Position numbers and translations under genes: made by a program. A stretch of 64,000 bases of DNA from Fredinandcohnia onubensis (GTDB taxonomy: Bacteria > Bacillota > Bacilli > Bacillales > Bacillaceae_L). Location: the NCBI RefSeq assembly GCF_002734285.1, contig NZ_NSEA01000009.1, positions 1 through 64,000 of the forward strand, read 5' to 3'. Every line of letters starts with the position of its first letter. Within the stretch, counting starts at the first letter, position 1. The notes beneath the pieces were generated by a model. That model was not told the origin of the DNA. It did not search any database and saw only the letters and a list, made by a program, of their open reading frames with translations. Below, one piece after another: positions 35,276-44,214 of the stretch.

Positions 35276-36331
35276 ATGAAGGGAATTTTTGCGGATGTAA
35301 TTCAGTTTCGAGGGAATCATTATGATTTTGGTTTTATGCAGGGGGAGCTTCTGAGGGATTCATTTTTGGTGAAGAATCGGGAGCAACAGTGGAAGTTGAG
35401 AAAACCACAATTTAAAATTGATACTGATGAGACGAAACAGGTATTTGAGCGTTTAGCGCCTTTTATTTGGGAGGAGTTCTTAGGGCTCCAGGATGCTTTG
35501 AAATGGTCACTGGATAAAGTCTTAATGGAATTTGGAGGATACAGGGTCAATATCCGACCTTCAGGCTGTTCAATATTAGTTGGGGAAAATTATATGATTA
35601 GAAATTATGATTACCATCCGAAGACCTATGATGGCCGTTTGGTTGCTTTTCAACCAACAGATGGCGGTTACGCAACCCTTGGTTTAACACAAAAAATTAC
35701 AGGGAGATCTGATGGCATCAACGAAAAGGGGTTAACGATGGGATATACCTTTATGAATCGCAGACGTCCGGGAAACGGATTCGTTTGTTATATGATTGGA
35801 AGACTTATTCTTGAAACCTGCTCAAATGTAGAGGATGCCGTCCAATTGTTAAAAGAAATACCACACCGCGGATCGTTTAGTTATGTCTTATTCGATTCAA
35901 CCTGTGAGATTCCATTTATTGTAGAAACATCACCAAGAAGAGTAGAGGTAAGACAGGGATATATTTGTACGAATCATTTTAAAATCCTAACAGAAGAAAA
36001 TCGCCGAGTCCTAGATGATTCCAACAAAAGGCTGCAGGCTATAGAAGAAAAAAATCATTTAAATGGGCTGGACGCGTTTCGCCTTTTAAATGATACGGAT
36101 AAAGGAGTCTTCTCTAAGCTCTATGGAAGCTGGGCCGGAACCATTCATACCTCAGCTTATTTTCCAAAGAAACTTGAAGCCTGGTGCGCTCTTGGCGGTG
36201 ACCAAGAACCGACTATATTTAACTTTGCAGAATGGTTAAATGGCGCTGATTTTTCACTTGCAAAAATTGAAGGGGAAGTTGATACAGATATCCCATTCGT
36301 CAATATGGAGAAAGCAGATTGGTATAGGTGA
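35276..36331 (+). CDS. C45-family peptidase / acyl-transferase-like protein
   Basis: The 351-residue protein belongs to the Ntn-hydrolase group around acyl-CoA:6-aminopenicillanate acyltransferase (peptidase C45). The likely nucleophile is the Cys in RPSGCSILVG, followed by YMIRNYDYHP, SDGINEKGLTMGY, and FSYVLFDS with ETSPRRVEV. It has no signal peptide, so it acts in the cytoplasm. Unlike classic C45 enzymes, the nucleophilic Cys is about 95 residues in, so either a propeptide is removed or the protein works without processing. It probably cleaves or transfers an amide-linked acyl group; the substrate is unknown. Confidence 0.8.
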   Translation: MKGIFADVIQFRGNHYDFGFMQGELLRDSFLVKNREQQWKLRKPQFKIDTDETKQVFERLAPFIWEEFLGLQDALKWSLDKVLMEFGGYRVNIRPSGCSILVGENYMIRNYDYHPKTYDGRLVAFQPTDGGYATLGLTQKITGRSDGINEKGLTMGYTFMNRRRPGNGFVCYMIGRLILETCSNVEDAVQLLKEIPHRGSFSYVLFDSTCEIPFIVETSPRRVEVRQGYICTNHFKILTEENRRVLDDSNKRLQAIEEKNHLNGLDAFRLLNDTDKGVFSKLYGSWAGTIHTSAYFPKKLEAWCALGGDQEPTIFNFAEWLNGADFSLAKIEGEVDTDIPFVNMEKADWYR

Positions 36332-36338
36332 AAGAGTG

Positions 36339-36372
36339 GGGGCAGAGCACTAGCTACTGCTCCGTTTTTTAT
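36339..36372 (+). terminator. Terminator after the C45-like gene
   Basis: GGGGCAG and CTGCTCC pair around an 11-nt loop and are followed by six T residues. Confidence 0.75.
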
Positions 36373-36489
36373 AGTAGACAAATCTGATATAAGACCATGG
36401 ATTCGAGTGATGCCTGACTGTTCAAAAAGATGTAAAATATTGTGATTGCATAAAAGAGAAAGTTTTGCTAACATTTAAATGCTTAACTG

Positions 36490-36516
36490 TTAGATATCTA
36501 AATATTAGATGTAAAA
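36490..36516. promoter_or_regulatory. Double TTAGATNTCTAA operator before SDR/MFS unit
   Basis: TTAGATATCTAA (36490-36501, a perfect palindrome) and TTAGATGTAAAA (36505-36516) start exactly 15 bp apart, 28 bp before the SDR start codon. The same paired layout recurs at 38773-38799. The linked MarR gene is the likely binder. Confidence 0.65.
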
Positions 36517-36544
36517 ATACAATATTTCGAAAGGGGTTTCAGTT

Positions 36545-37354
36545 ATGGGAAGAGTAACGGGGAAGGTTGCGCTAGTAACAGGTGGCGCATCAGGTATAGG
36601 GTTATCATCTGCGACATTATTGGCAAAAGAAGGAGCGCAAGTGGTAATTGCTGATTTTAATGCAGATGGGGCGAAAGCGGTTGCACGAGATATAAAGTCA
36701 AATGGCGGTGAAGCAATTGGGATTTTCCTTGATGCCGGAAGTGAAGAATCTATTAAGGAGGCAGTTGAATTTACTGTCAATCAATACGGTTCTATACATG
36801 TTCTATATAACAATGTTGGTGGGACAAATCTAAAGAAAGATTTAGATGTAGTTAACATGGATCTTGACGAGTGGGATCGTCTCATGAATCTAAACTTAAA
36901 AAGCGTTTTGCTTGGAAGTAAATTTGCCATCCCACATATGATTGAAGCTGGTGGCGGTTCGATTATCAATACAGCATCAATGGCAGGCTTTTTTAGTGAT
37001 GCCATCCGTTCTGCATATGGAGCATCAAAAGCAGGGGTAGTAAATCTTACGAAATACATCTCAACCCAGTATGGAAAAAATAAGATTCGCTGTAATGCGG
37101 TTGCTCCTGGGTTGATTCTAACACCTGCTGCGAAAAATAATATGTCACCTGAAGTATTGGACATTTTCGCAAAATTTAATGCGTTACCATATCACGGTGA
37201 GCCAGAGGATATTGGGCATACTGTTGTTTTCTTGGCTTCAGATGAATCTAAGTTTATCACAGGGCAAACCATTCAAGTAGAGGGTGGACATTATATAGGA
37301 AATCCAAGTATTGCTGATTTCGAAGAATTTATGAAAAAGCACAATACTAATTAA
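36545..37354 (+). CDS. SDR family oxidoreductase
   Basis: This 269-residue classical SDR has TGGASGIGLSSA, strand-2 Asp (VVIADFNAD, NAD preference), NNVGG in place of NNAG, NTASMAGFF and YGASKAG with catalytic Tyr/Lys. The C-terminus extends 25 residues beyond the usual GG-x end. It starts a two-gene unit with an OFA-type transporter and lies behind a double palindrome shared with the next SDR pair. The substrate is unknown; the cluster layout suggests catabolism of a hydroxy compound imported by the transporter. Confidence 0.87.
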   Translation: MGRVTGKVALVTGGASGIGLSSATLLAKEGAQVVIADFNADGAKAVARDIKSNGGEAIGIFLDAGSEESIKEAVEFTVNQYGSIHVLYNNVGGTNLKKDLDVVNMDLDEWDRLMNLNLKSVLLGSKFAIPHMIEAGGGSIINTASMAGFFSDAIRSAYGASKAGVVNLTKYISTQYGKNKIRCNAVAPGLILTPAAKNNMSPEVLDIFAKFNALPYHGEPEDIGHTVVFLASDESKFITGQTIQVEGGHYIGNPSIADFEEFMKKHNTN

Positions 37355-37399
37355 TAGATTGAAAGTATGAAAGTTGAAATAAGGGGAGTTTGGGAGTTC

Positions 37400-38665
37400 A
37401 TGGGAGAAAATAAAAAACAAATCCACTATGCATGGTGGATATTAGTGGCTTTATGTATCATAGTTGGCCTTGGTAAAGGTGGGTTAAATAACTCTGCAGG
37501 TTTATTTTTGACCCCTATCACAAAAGATCTTGGAATTGGATTGGGGAGTTTAACACTCTATTTTAGTGTTTCTGCTGTTGTGACTATGATTTTCTTACCA
37601 ATTGGCGGTAAAATGATGGCAAAATATGATACTCGGATTCTCTTAATAGTAGCCATTATTTTGCAAGCAGGAACTTTTGCCATGTTTGGCTTAATGAAAT
37701 CAGTCTGGGGATGGTATCTATTTGCTATTCCACTAGCAGTAGGTGGAGTCTTTATAACCGTTATTGCTGGCCCGGTATTGATCAATCAGTGGTTTAAAAA
37801 AAGCAATGGTCTTGCGCTTGGAATATTGAGTGCAGCAGGTGGAATTCTTGGGGCAGTAGCGCAGCCAGTAGTCGGTGGTTTAATAGCGGACCGTGGGTGG
37901 GGAGCTTCTTATATCATTGTCGGGATTACAGTTATCATAATTGTGGTTCCAACCATTATGTTGTTAATAAAAAAATCACCTCAAGACAAAGGCTTGATTC
38001 CTTATGGAATGGGTGAGACAAAACAGAACGGTCAAGGAATTGAAAATGAAACAAGTGAAAAAGGTGTAGAAATGAAGGTAGCGAGAAAATCAATTGCCTT
38101 CTATGCATTAATGGTCTTTTTCCTTTTAGTTACCTCCATTGCGAGCTTTTCAATGCATATTCCGACATATTTAATGAATAAAGGATTTGATGTAACTTTT
38201 GCAGGCAATGTGATGGGGACGTATATGATTGGAGTCCTTTTTGGATCATTAATTATCGGGTTTCTAACAGACAGAATCGGATCAAAAATTACAGCTATCC
38301 TTGCAATGGGGGCGGGGATGATTGCAATTTTGCTACTATTATTCTCAGGAACTAGCACCGCAATTATATCAGTGGCTGTTATATTGTTTGGCTTTATATC
38401 TTCATCAATTGGAACATTGGGGCCAGCACTTACATCTAGCTTATTTGGTAATAAAGAATATAGTCAAATTTATTCAACAGCATCTCTCGGATTAGCTGTG
38501 GCATCTATTATTGCTTTACCTGCTTACGGATACGTTTTTGATTACATGGGAAGCTACACCCCGGTGTTATATGCAATTATTTTTATGTTAGTTATCAATA
38601 TTATAAGTGTGGTCATTGCCTTTAGGAGCAAAAAGAAAATGGAACAAGATGGTTTGTGGAACTGA
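37400..38665 (+). CDS. MFS transporter, oxalate/formate antiporter-like (OFA)
   Basis: The protein (421 residues, 12 helices) opens HYAWWILVALCIIVGLGKGG, carries a first-half FYSVSAVVTMIFLP-like stretch, QWFKKSNGLALGILSAAGG (OFA-type motif) and NKGFDVTFAGNVMGTYMIGVLFGSLIIGFLTDRIGSK in the second half. The family moves monocarboxylates and related organic acids. ATG 37400 is preferred because GGGGAG and GGGAG lie just upstream; 37367 has none. It is 45 bp after the SDR and co-directional, so it likely imports that enzyme's substrate. Confidence 0.85.
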   Translation: MGENKKQIHYAWWILVALCIIVGLGKGGLNNSAGLFLTPITKDLGIGLGSLTLYFSVSAVVTMIFLPIGGKMMAKYDTRILLIVAIILQAGTFAMFGLMKSVWGWYLFAIPLAVGGVFITVIAGPVLINQWFKKSNGLALGILSAAGGILGAVAQPVVGGLIADRGWGASYIIVGITVIIIVVPTIMLLIKKSPQDKGLIPYGMGETKQNGQGIENETSEKGVEMKVARKSIAFYALMVFFLLVTSIASFSMHIPTYLMNKGFDVTFAGNVMGTYMIGVLFGSLIIGFLTDRIGSKITAILAMGAGMIAILLLLFSGTSTAIISVAVILFGFISSSIGTLGPALTSSLFGNKEYSQIYSTASLGLAVASIIALPAYGYVFDYMGSYTPVLYAIIFMLVINIISVVIAFRSKKKMEQDGLWN

Positions 38666-38672
38666 AACTTAA

Positions 38673-38711
38673 GCACTAGTAATGTGAAAAATTCAATTAC
38701 TAGTGTTTTTT
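38673..38711 (+). terminator. Terminator after the OFA-type transporter
   Basis: CACTAGTAAT and ATTACTAGTG are a perfect 10-bp inverted repeat followed by six T residues. Confidence 0.88.
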
Positions 38712-38772
38712 CATCAAATCACAATTTTGACGTTTTTAAATATTTGCAGGTAGTCTTCGAATTTGATATTAT

Positions 38773-38799
38773 TTAGATGTCGAATATTTAGATGTCTAA
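38773..38799. promoter_or_regulatory. Double TTAGATGTCTAA operator before the SDR pair
   Basis: TTAGATGTCGAA (38773-38784) and TTAGATGTCTAA (38788-38799) start 15 bp apart and end 26 bp before the start codon. Sequence, spacing and distance match the site at 36490, which points to one shared repressor. Confidence 0.65.
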
Positions 38800-38825
38800 G
38801 TATAAAGCGAAAAGGGGTTAATTGA

Positions 38826-39575
38826 ATGAAATTACAAGGCAAGGTTGGAATTATTACTGGAAGTGCTTCAGGTATTGGTAGAGGAATGGCTCTTGCAATG
38901 GCAAAAGAAGGTGCTCATATAGCTATTGTTGATGTGAATGAAGAAAAAGGGAAAGATACCCTTGCCGAAATTAATCAATATACAGAAGGTTTACTTTTCA
39001 TCAAAGATATCTCGATCAAAGAAAATGTCTATGAAATTGTAGATGAAGTGGTGAAAAAGTTTGGTAAACTAGACATTCTTGTAAACAATGCGCATGCATC
39101 AAGACAGGCTCTTTTACATGAAACAACACAGGAGATGTTAGATTTATCTTTTGGTACTGGCTTTTATCCAACCTTCCACTTTATGCAAGCAGCATATTTG
39201 GAATTAAAGAAAACAAAAGGAAAAGTAATTAACTTTGCATCGGGTGCTGGAATAGATGGACAAGTGACACAAACTTCTTATGCGGCTGCAAAGGAAGCAA
39301 TTCGTGCAATTTCTCGTGTTGCAGCGAATGAATGGGGACCAGAAGGAATTAATGTCAATTTGATTTCACCAATCGCATTAACAGATGGTGTACAGCAATG
39401 GCGTGAAAATGCACCAGACATGTATGAGGCAATGGTAAACAAAATTCCGTTGCGTAGACTTGGTGATCCAGAACAAGATATCGGCCGTGTAGCAGTATTT
39501 CTAGCGAGTAGTGACTCAGATTATATAACTGGACAAACGTTCATGGTTGATGGCGGTTCAGTAAAATTACGTTAG
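38826..39575 (+). CDS. SDR family oxidoreductase
   Basis: The 249-residue protein has TGSASGIGRGMA, IVDVNEE, NNAHAS instead of NNAG, FASGAGIDG, and YAAAKEAIRAISR for the catalytic Tyr/Lys. The end YITGQTFMVDGGSVK is standard. The NNAH variant and GAGIDG suggest a distinct subgroup. It is 14 bp from a second SDR downstream, so the two may catalyse successive or opposite-stereo oxidations in one pathway. Confidence 0.87.
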   Translation: MKLQGKVGIITGSASGIGRGMALAMAKEGAHIAIVDVNEEKGKDTLAEINQYTEGLLFIKDISIKENVYEIVDEVVKKFGKLDILVNNAHASRQALLHETTQEMLDLSFGTGFYPTFHFMQAAYLELKKTKGKVINFASGAGIDGQVTQTSYAAAKEAIRAISRVAANEWGPEGINVNLISPIALTDGVQQWRENAPDMYEAMVNKIPLRRLGDPEQDIGRVAVFLASSDSDYITGQTFMVDGGSVKLR

Positions 39576-39589
39576 GGAGTGTATGTATA

Positions 39590-40324
39590 ATGGGAAGATT
39601 AGATAATAAGGTTGCAATTATTACGGGTGGAGCATCCGGAATTGGTGAAGGAATGGTGAAGTTATTCAGCCAAGAAGGTGCTATTGTGATTGCTGCTGAT
39701 ATCAATGAAGCAGCACTTGAAAAGATAAGTCAACTTGAGAATGTATATGGAATGAAACTAAATGTTGCTTCTGATGAGGACTGGGAAGTGTTAGCAAAGG
39801 AAGTAAATGATCGTTTTGGTAAAATTGATATTCTAGTCAATAACGCGGGGATTTCATCTGAAAAGCCCTATCAGGATATTAATCTAGATGATTGGCAGAA
39901 AATGCTTTCGATTAACGGCTTCGGTCCTTTCGCTGGTATGAAACATGTTGCTCCATATATGGCTGCTAATAACTCAGGATCTATTATTAACATTTCCTCT
40001 TACACAGCACAAATTGGACAAGGCTTTAACCATTATTCTGCTTCCAAGGGGGCTGTTCGTGCAATATCGAAAGCTGCAGCCACAACCTTTGGTCGCAATG
40101 GCGTTCGTGTAAATGCCTTGTTCCCAGGGATTATTGAAACACCAATGACTCAAGCCTTAAGCACATCAAAGGAACTTCTTGGTCGGTTAATCCAAGCAAC
40201 TCCATTGCAACGTCTAGGAAAACCAAGTGATATTGCGAATACAGCATTATTCCTTGCGTCTGATGAATCATCTTATATTACTGGTGCTGAAATAGTGATT
40301 GATGGTGGATTCTCTGCTCAATAA
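39590..40324 (+). CDS. SDR family oxidoreductase
   Basis: The 244-residue classical SDR has TGGASGIGEGM, IAADINEA (NAD-type Asp), NNAGIS, ISSYTAQIG and YSASKGAVRAISK with catalytic Ser-Tyr-Lys, and ends YITGAEIVIDGGFSAQ. It resembles 3-oxoacyl reductase or cyclopentanol-dehydrogenase-like members used in secondary alcohol oxidation. Third SDR of the cluster; followed by a terminator and the MarR gene. Confidence 0.88.
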   Translation: MGRLDNKVAIITGGASGIGEGMVKLFSQEGAIVIAADINEAALEKISQLENVYGMKLNVASDEDWEVLAKEVNDRFGKIDILVNNAGISSEKPYQDINLDDWQKMLSINGFGPFAGMKHVAPYMAANNSGSIINISSYTAQIGQGFNHYSASKGAVRAISKAAATTFGRNGVRVNALFPGIIETPMTQALSTSKELLGRLIQATPLQRLGKPSDIANTALFLASDESSYITGAEIVIDGGFSAQ

Positions 40325-40335
40325 TGTGTATGCTA

Positions 40336-40372
40336 AAAAGAGCCCTTAAGGTATTTAGGGGCTCTTATCTTT
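40336..40372 (+). terminator. Terminator between SDR and MarR genes
   Basis: AAGAGCCC-TTAA and TTTA-GGGGCTCTT pair around GGTA, followed by a T-rich tract. Confidence 0.75.
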
Positions 40373-40393
40373 TGAAGGCGAGGAAGAAACTTT

Positions 40394-40813
40394 ATGAAAG
40401 AACAGAACATATTTGAAATCCTACATAACATGGATAAAGTAACGAATAATTTAATTATCCAGTGGAATAAGTTCTTTGATGAAGATCTTGGTGTCTCCCA
40501 GATTCTTGTGTTAGGACACTTGAAGGTCCAGGGAAGAAGCCGTCTTTCTGACATTGCGAAAGCATTGGGACTTACTCCTCCTACATTAACTCATCTATCA
40601 AACAAACTTGTAAAAAGAAATCTTGCTATTCGAAAAATAGACGAGTCTAATCGAAGGGTTGTTTATTTAGAAATCACAGATGAAGGAACTGCAATGGTTA
40701 CTAAAGCGAATGAAGAAGGAAAGATACTTCGTAAAAAGCTATTCGAAAAGCTAACCGAAGAAGAAATACAACAATTACGTTCCATATACGAAAAACTAAC
40801 TAAATTTCTATGA
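40394..40813 (+). CDS. MarR family regulator
   Basis: The 139-residue protein is a winged-helix MarR regulator: LGHLKVQGRSRLSDIAKALGLTPPTLTHLSNKLVKRNLAIRKIDESNRRVVYLEITDEG contains the recognition helix and the wing with its DxxxRR motif. It lies at the end of the SDR/MFS cluster in the same direction. The two double palindromes upstream of the SDR units are its most likely targets, with release by an aromatic or hydroxy-compound inducer. A GAGGAAG site precedes the ATG. Confidence 0.9.
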   Translation: MKEQNIFEILHNMDKVTNNLIIQWNKFFDEDLGVSQILVLGHLKVQGRSRLSDIAKALGLTPPTLTHLSNKLVKRNLAIRKIDESNRRVVYLEITDEGTAMVTKANEEGKILRKKLFEKLTEEEIQQLRSIYEKLTKFL

Positions 40814-40816
40814 ATT

Positions 40817-40884
40817 GGGTCAGAGGGACAGGTCCCTCGTCCCACCATATTTTTCCTGGGACACGGGACCTGTCCCTGCGACCC
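40817..40884. repeat. Inverted doublet of the dispersed palindrome
   Basis: GGGTC...GGGACAGGTCCCTCGTCCC (40817-40843, AG centre) and GGGACACGGGACCTGTCCCT... (40858-40884, CT centre) are joined by ACCATATTTTTCCT. The doublet starts 3 bp after the marR stop. It is the clearest REPIN-like pair in the window. Confidence 0.85.
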
Positions 40885-40914
40885 ACGCCCGAGACCCACG
40901 CCATGGGTCCTACC

Positions 40915-40966
40915 AACACCAGAAACGAATCCTTATAAAGGATAGTGGCTGGTGTTTTTTTGCGTG
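40915..40966 (+). terminator. Terminator hairpin downstream of the marR doublet
   Basis: AACACCAG and CTGGTGTT form the outer stem with an inner AATCCTTATAAAGGAT hairpin and a following T run. Confidence 0.8.
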
Positions 40967-41046
40967 TGTTTTTTAGGGAGTTGGGCCCCTTTTTTGTCAA
41001 AGTGTTTTATTCTTTGTATAATGTAATAGATTGTGGAGGTTTTAGA

Positions 41047-42228
41047 ATGAAAGAAGTAAATAGTAATAAACAACTAGATAACATGCTAAGACAAGCTCTC
41101 GAAAGAGCAAGACAGGATACTAAGAAGCAAGAAGAAAAACGAGAACAGAAATATTGGAGCGAAATAAAGGTTCCTTTTCGTTTAGATGAGGCATTGAGTT
41201 CATACGCGAAATACGAGTTAGATGACATTAGAAGGTACTTAGAAATAAAGAATGCTAGCAGTTTAAAGAAGGCGGACCTCATTGCATTATTCCAACAAGA
41301 AATACCAGGGCTTTTGAAAAATGTTTGCAGTCAATGGGATCTTGAACGTTTTTCCTTACTCGTTAAAATAGCTCGTAATGGTGGCTACCTACAAGCACCT
41401 GAATTGGAAAGTGACCAGATTATGTACTTCCGGAAAACAGGTATGCTTTTTACTGGAAGTATAAATGGAAAAAGGGTAATAGCCGTTCCAGATGAACTGA
41501 TTGAAGAAATCTTAACCTTAGAAAGAGATCTACATTTTAGAGGGATTATTAAGCGAAATACAGAGTGGATCAAGCTTACCCACGGTCTCTTGTATTATTA
41601 TGGTACTTTAACTGCTACAGAATTGGGCCAAATGATAGAAAACTATATAAAAGAACCTTTGAGACTTCATGATTATATTCAAGTTCTTCATGACTCTGAT
41701 TCTTATAAAAAAGGAATAGTTAGTGATGATGTGGGATATTCGAACCGGAGAGTGTTTGATCCAAAAAGGGTGAAATACGAACATCAGGCAAGAAAAGATG
41801 TACCATTTTATCCATTTACAAAAGAACAGCTACTTGAAGCTGGTGAACCCAGTTTTGTTGATCGAAATCTGAGTTATATACAGTTAGTCAACTTTATTAA
41901 TCAAAACTTTGATACTCAAAAACTAGATGCGGACAGCATTGTTGAAGAATGTGTATACGCAACTAGGATAGGTCAGAGTCTTAATGATATTTTACAATAT
42001 ATGAGTGGTGTTCTTGTATTCGATAGTGAAGAATCACTTCAAGCTCTTGTAGATAAAGTCGTTAATTTGATGAATAACACAAAAGAATGGTTTTTAAAAG
42101 GACATACATCAATTGAGCTGAGAAATTTAACGGAGAATCCTGTAAATAATACTACTATTAAAGTAGGAAGAAATGCTCCATGTCCTTGCGGAAGCGGAAA
42201 AAAATTTAAAAAATGCTGTGGTAGATAA
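41047..42228 (+). CDS. SEC-C motif protein
   Basis: The 393-residue protein ends with the SEC-C zinc motif ([18 protein letters not shown]), the same metal-binding end found on SecA. The first 60 residues are highly charged and coiled-coil-like. A SAP/Rho-N-like piece ([20 protein letters not shown]) follows, then a long helical body without recognised domain. The function is unknown; the combination suggests nucleic-acid or ribosome association. ATG 41047 has GGAGG upstream; the earlier in-frame ATG at 40945 lies in the terminator. Confidence 0.82.
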   Translation: MKEVNSNKQLDNMLRQALERARQDTKKQEEKREQKYWSEIKVPFRLDEALSSYAKYELDDIRRYLEIKNASSLKKADLIALFQQEIPGLLKNVCSQWDLERFSLLVKIARNGGYLQAPELESDQIMYFRKTGMLFTGSINGKRVIAVPDELIEEILTLERDLHFRGIIKRNTEWIKLTHGLLYYYGTLTATELGQMIENYIKEPLRLHDYIQVLHDSDSYKKGIVSDDVGYSNRRVFDPKRVKYEHQARKDVPFYPFTKEQLLEAGEPSFVDRNLSYIQLVNFINQNFDTQKLDADSIVEECVYATRIGQSLNDILQYMSGVLVFDSEESLQALVDKVVNLMNNTKEWFLKGHTSIELRNLTENPVNNTTIKVGRNAPCPCGSGKKFKKCCGR

Positions 42229-42262
42229 GGAACATTAATTTATTTTCTACTATATTTTTCTT

Positions 42263-42289
42263 GGGACACGGGACCTGTCCCTGTGTCCC
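42263..42289. repeat. Dispersed GGGAC palindrome
   Basis: A full 27-nt CT-centred copy, GGGACACGGGACCTGTCCCT then GTGTCCC, lies between the SEC-C stop and its terminator. Confidence 0.85.
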
Positions 42290-42290
42290 A

Positions 42291-42341
42291 AAAACACCAG
42301 TCACTTACCCTAAGATAAGGGGGAAGGGCTGGTGTTTTTAG
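42291..42341 (+). terminator. Terminator after the SEC-C gene
   Basis: AAAACACCAG and CTGGTGTTTT form the stem with an inner CTTACCCTAAGATAAGGGG hairpin. The arms match those of the terminator at 40915, one on each side of the SEC-C gene. Confidence 0.8.
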
Positions 42342-42458
42342 ATTGTAATGGATGGCTTTTGTCTGGTTTAATGCTTGTAGAGCAATGTGTTTGAAAAATG
42401 GAACAAATTACTATAATGTGAAAGTGTTAATGTTTTTAATTCTTGGGAGGTAAAAGGA

Positions 42459-43007
42459 ATGAACATCGTAACACTAGTAGGAAGCTTAAGAAAAAATTCA
42501 TTTAATATGCAAGTCGCTAAAACCATGCAAGAAAGATATAAGGATAAATTGAACATGCAAATACCGGACATCGGTGCTTTACCTCATTTTAATCAAGATG
42601 ATGAATTAGATCCGCCACAGGTTGTAAAGGATTTTAAAGCAGCCATTGCTAATGCTGACGGTGTTATTATTATTTCACCTGAGTACAACTGGTCGGTTCC
42701 TGGTGTATTAAAAAATGCCTTAGATTGGACTTCACGCGTGGAGCAAGTATTCATTGGCAAACCTGTCATGACACTTGGAGCTACTCCAGGGATGATGGGA
42801 ACGATTCGTGCCCAATTACATTTGCGTGATATTTTAGTAGCGCCAGGTATCCAAGCAAATATTCTACCTCCAGGAGCTAACGAGATCCTAATAAACACTG
42901 TCCATCAAAAAGTTGATGAACAAACTGGACAATTCGTTGATGAAACAACACTAAGCTTCTTAGATAGCAAAGTTGAAGCATTTATCGATTTCGCAAAAAG
43001 AAACTAA
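42459..43007 (+). CDS. NAD(P)H-dependent FMN reductase
   Basis: The 182-residue flavodoxin-fold enzyme has VGSLRKNSFNMQVA (FMN phosphate loop), ADGVIIISPEYNWSVPGVLKNALDW (the SPEYN flavin motif) and GATPGMMGTIRAQLHLR. It should reduce FMN, quinones, azo dyes or chromate with NADPH. It precedes a luciferase-like flavin monooxygenase by about 130 bp, so it could supply it with reduced flavin, although a terminator lies between. Confidence 0.9.
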   Translation: MNIVTLVGSLRKNSFNMQVAKTMQERYKDKLNMQIPDIGALPHFNQDDELDPPQVVKDFKAAIANADGVIIISPEYNWSVPGVLKNALDWTSRVEQVFIGKPVMTLGATPGMMGTIRAQLHLRDILVAPGIQANILPPGANEILINTVHQKVDEQTGQFVDETTLSFLDSKVEAFIDFAKRN

Positions 43008-43013
43008 AACACA

Positions 43014-43055
43014 AGAAGTGCTAGCCCCATTAAGGATGCTGGCACTTTATTTTTA
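43014..43055 (+). terminator. Terminator after the FMN reductase
   Basis: AAGTGCTAGC-CAT and ATG-GCTGGCACTT pair, followed by a T-rich stretch that runs into a palindrome copy. Confidence 0.75.
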
Positions 43056-43074
43056 GGGACAGGTCCCTCGTCCC
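43056..43074. repeat. Short copy of the dispersed palindrome
   Basis: GGGACAGGTCCCTCGTCCC is a 19-nt AG-centred copy that lacks the usual first arm. Confidence 0.75.
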
Positions 43075-43138
43075 ACCATTTTTTTCCTAATAAGACAGGG
43101 ATACGTGTTACCACAACATAGAAAGGAGAATTCAGAAA

Positions 43139-44134
43139 ATGAGATTAAGTGTTCTTGACCAAGCCCCGATTACAAAAGGCAATTCTCCTGCAGATGCATT
43201 GAAAAAAGCCGAGGAGCTTGCAATCCTGGCCGACGAATTAGGATATCATCGGATGTGGATGGCTGAGCATCACGGAACCGGCTCATATGCGAGTTCGGCC
43301 CCAGAGATTTCAGTTGCATATCTTGCGGCAAAAACAAAGAAGATCCGAATTGGAACGGGTGGAGTCATGATGATGCATTACTCACCACTAAAGCTTGCCG
43401 AAGTGTTCAAAACACTAAGTTCATATTCTCCAGGAAGAATTGATTTTGGAGTTGGGCGTGCACCAGGTGGGGACCAATACGCAATCTATGCATTATCTGA
43501 GGGTCGCCAACCAATGGTAAATAATATGTATGAAAAACTCGACCTTGCATTACGGTTGATTAAAGATGAAGTTCCTGACCATCCGCTCTATAAAAATACA
43601 ATCGCAACCCCTTCTCAAGTTGTTCTGCCTGAAGCATGGTTATTAGGTTCAACTGGAAACAGTGCTGTCATGGCAGGAAGGATGGGTGTTGGTTATTCCT
43701 TTGCACAGTTTTTTAGTGGGGAAATGACTAAGGATATTCTAGACTTATATAAAGATGAATTTAAGCCAACTGTCTTTATGGAAAAGCCAGAGATTACAGT
43801 TTCCTATATGGTGACCGTTGCTGAATCAGAGGAGGAAGCCGAGTTTGAAGCATTGCCACATGACATTGCGCGTCTATGGCTGATGAGAGGTAAGCTTGGA
43901 CAGGTGTTAACTCCAGAGGAAGCACAAGACTATCCGTTAACTGAAGTAGAACGGATGTCGATACAAGAAAATCGCAAAAAACTTCACTTAGTTGGATCAG
44001 CTAAAGCAATTGCTGAAAAACTTCGTCAAGAGCAGCAGGAATATGGCTTTGACGAAGCAATGATTTGTAGCATCCCTCATTCACAAGAAAAACGACTGAA
44101 TGTATACAGATTACTGGCTAAGGAATTATTGTAA
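43139..44134 (+). CDS. LLM-class flavin-dependent oxidoreductase
   Basis: This 331-residue bacterial-luciferase-like monooxygenase has LSVLDQAPITKG, GYHRMWMAEHHGTGSYASSAPE, RIGTGGVMMMHYSPLKLAEVF, GRIDFGVGRAPGGD and WLLGSTGNSAVMAG. These are marks of the YvbT/YceB/MsnO8 group. It uses reduced flavin and oxygen; the substrate is unknown. GAAAGGAG precedes the ATG. Confidence 0.9.
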   Translation: MRLSVLDQAPITKGNSPADALKKAEELAILADELGYHRMWMAEHHGTGSYASSAPEISVAYLAAKTKKIRIGTGGVMMMHYSPLKLAEVFKTLSSYSPGRIDFGVGRAPGGDQYAIYALSEGRQPMVNNMYEKLDLALRLIKDEVPDHPLYKNTIATPSQVVLPEAWLLGSTGNSAVMAGRMGVGYSFAQFFSGEMTKDILDLYKDEFKPTVFMEKPEITVSYMVTVAESEEEAEFEALPHDIARLWLMRGKLGQVLTPEEAQDYPLTEVERMSIQENRKKLHLVGSAKAIAEKLRQEQQEYGFDEAMICSIPHSQEKRLNVYRLLAKELL

Positions 44135-44137
44135 TTA

Positions 44138-44197
44138 GACAAAAGGCCCTCGTTCCACCCAATATTTACAGGGACAAGGGACCTGTCCCTGCGTCCC
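44138..44197. repeat. Inverted doublet of the dispersed palindrome (first half decayed)
   Basis: GACAAAAGGCCCTCGTTCCA (44138-44157) is a worn AG-centred copy and GGGACAAGGGACCTGTCCCT... (44171-44197) a full CT-centred copy, 13 bp apart. The doublet fills the space between two convergent genes. Confidence 0.7.
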
Positions 44198-44214
44198 ACC
44201 ATTTTGCGTCTTAA

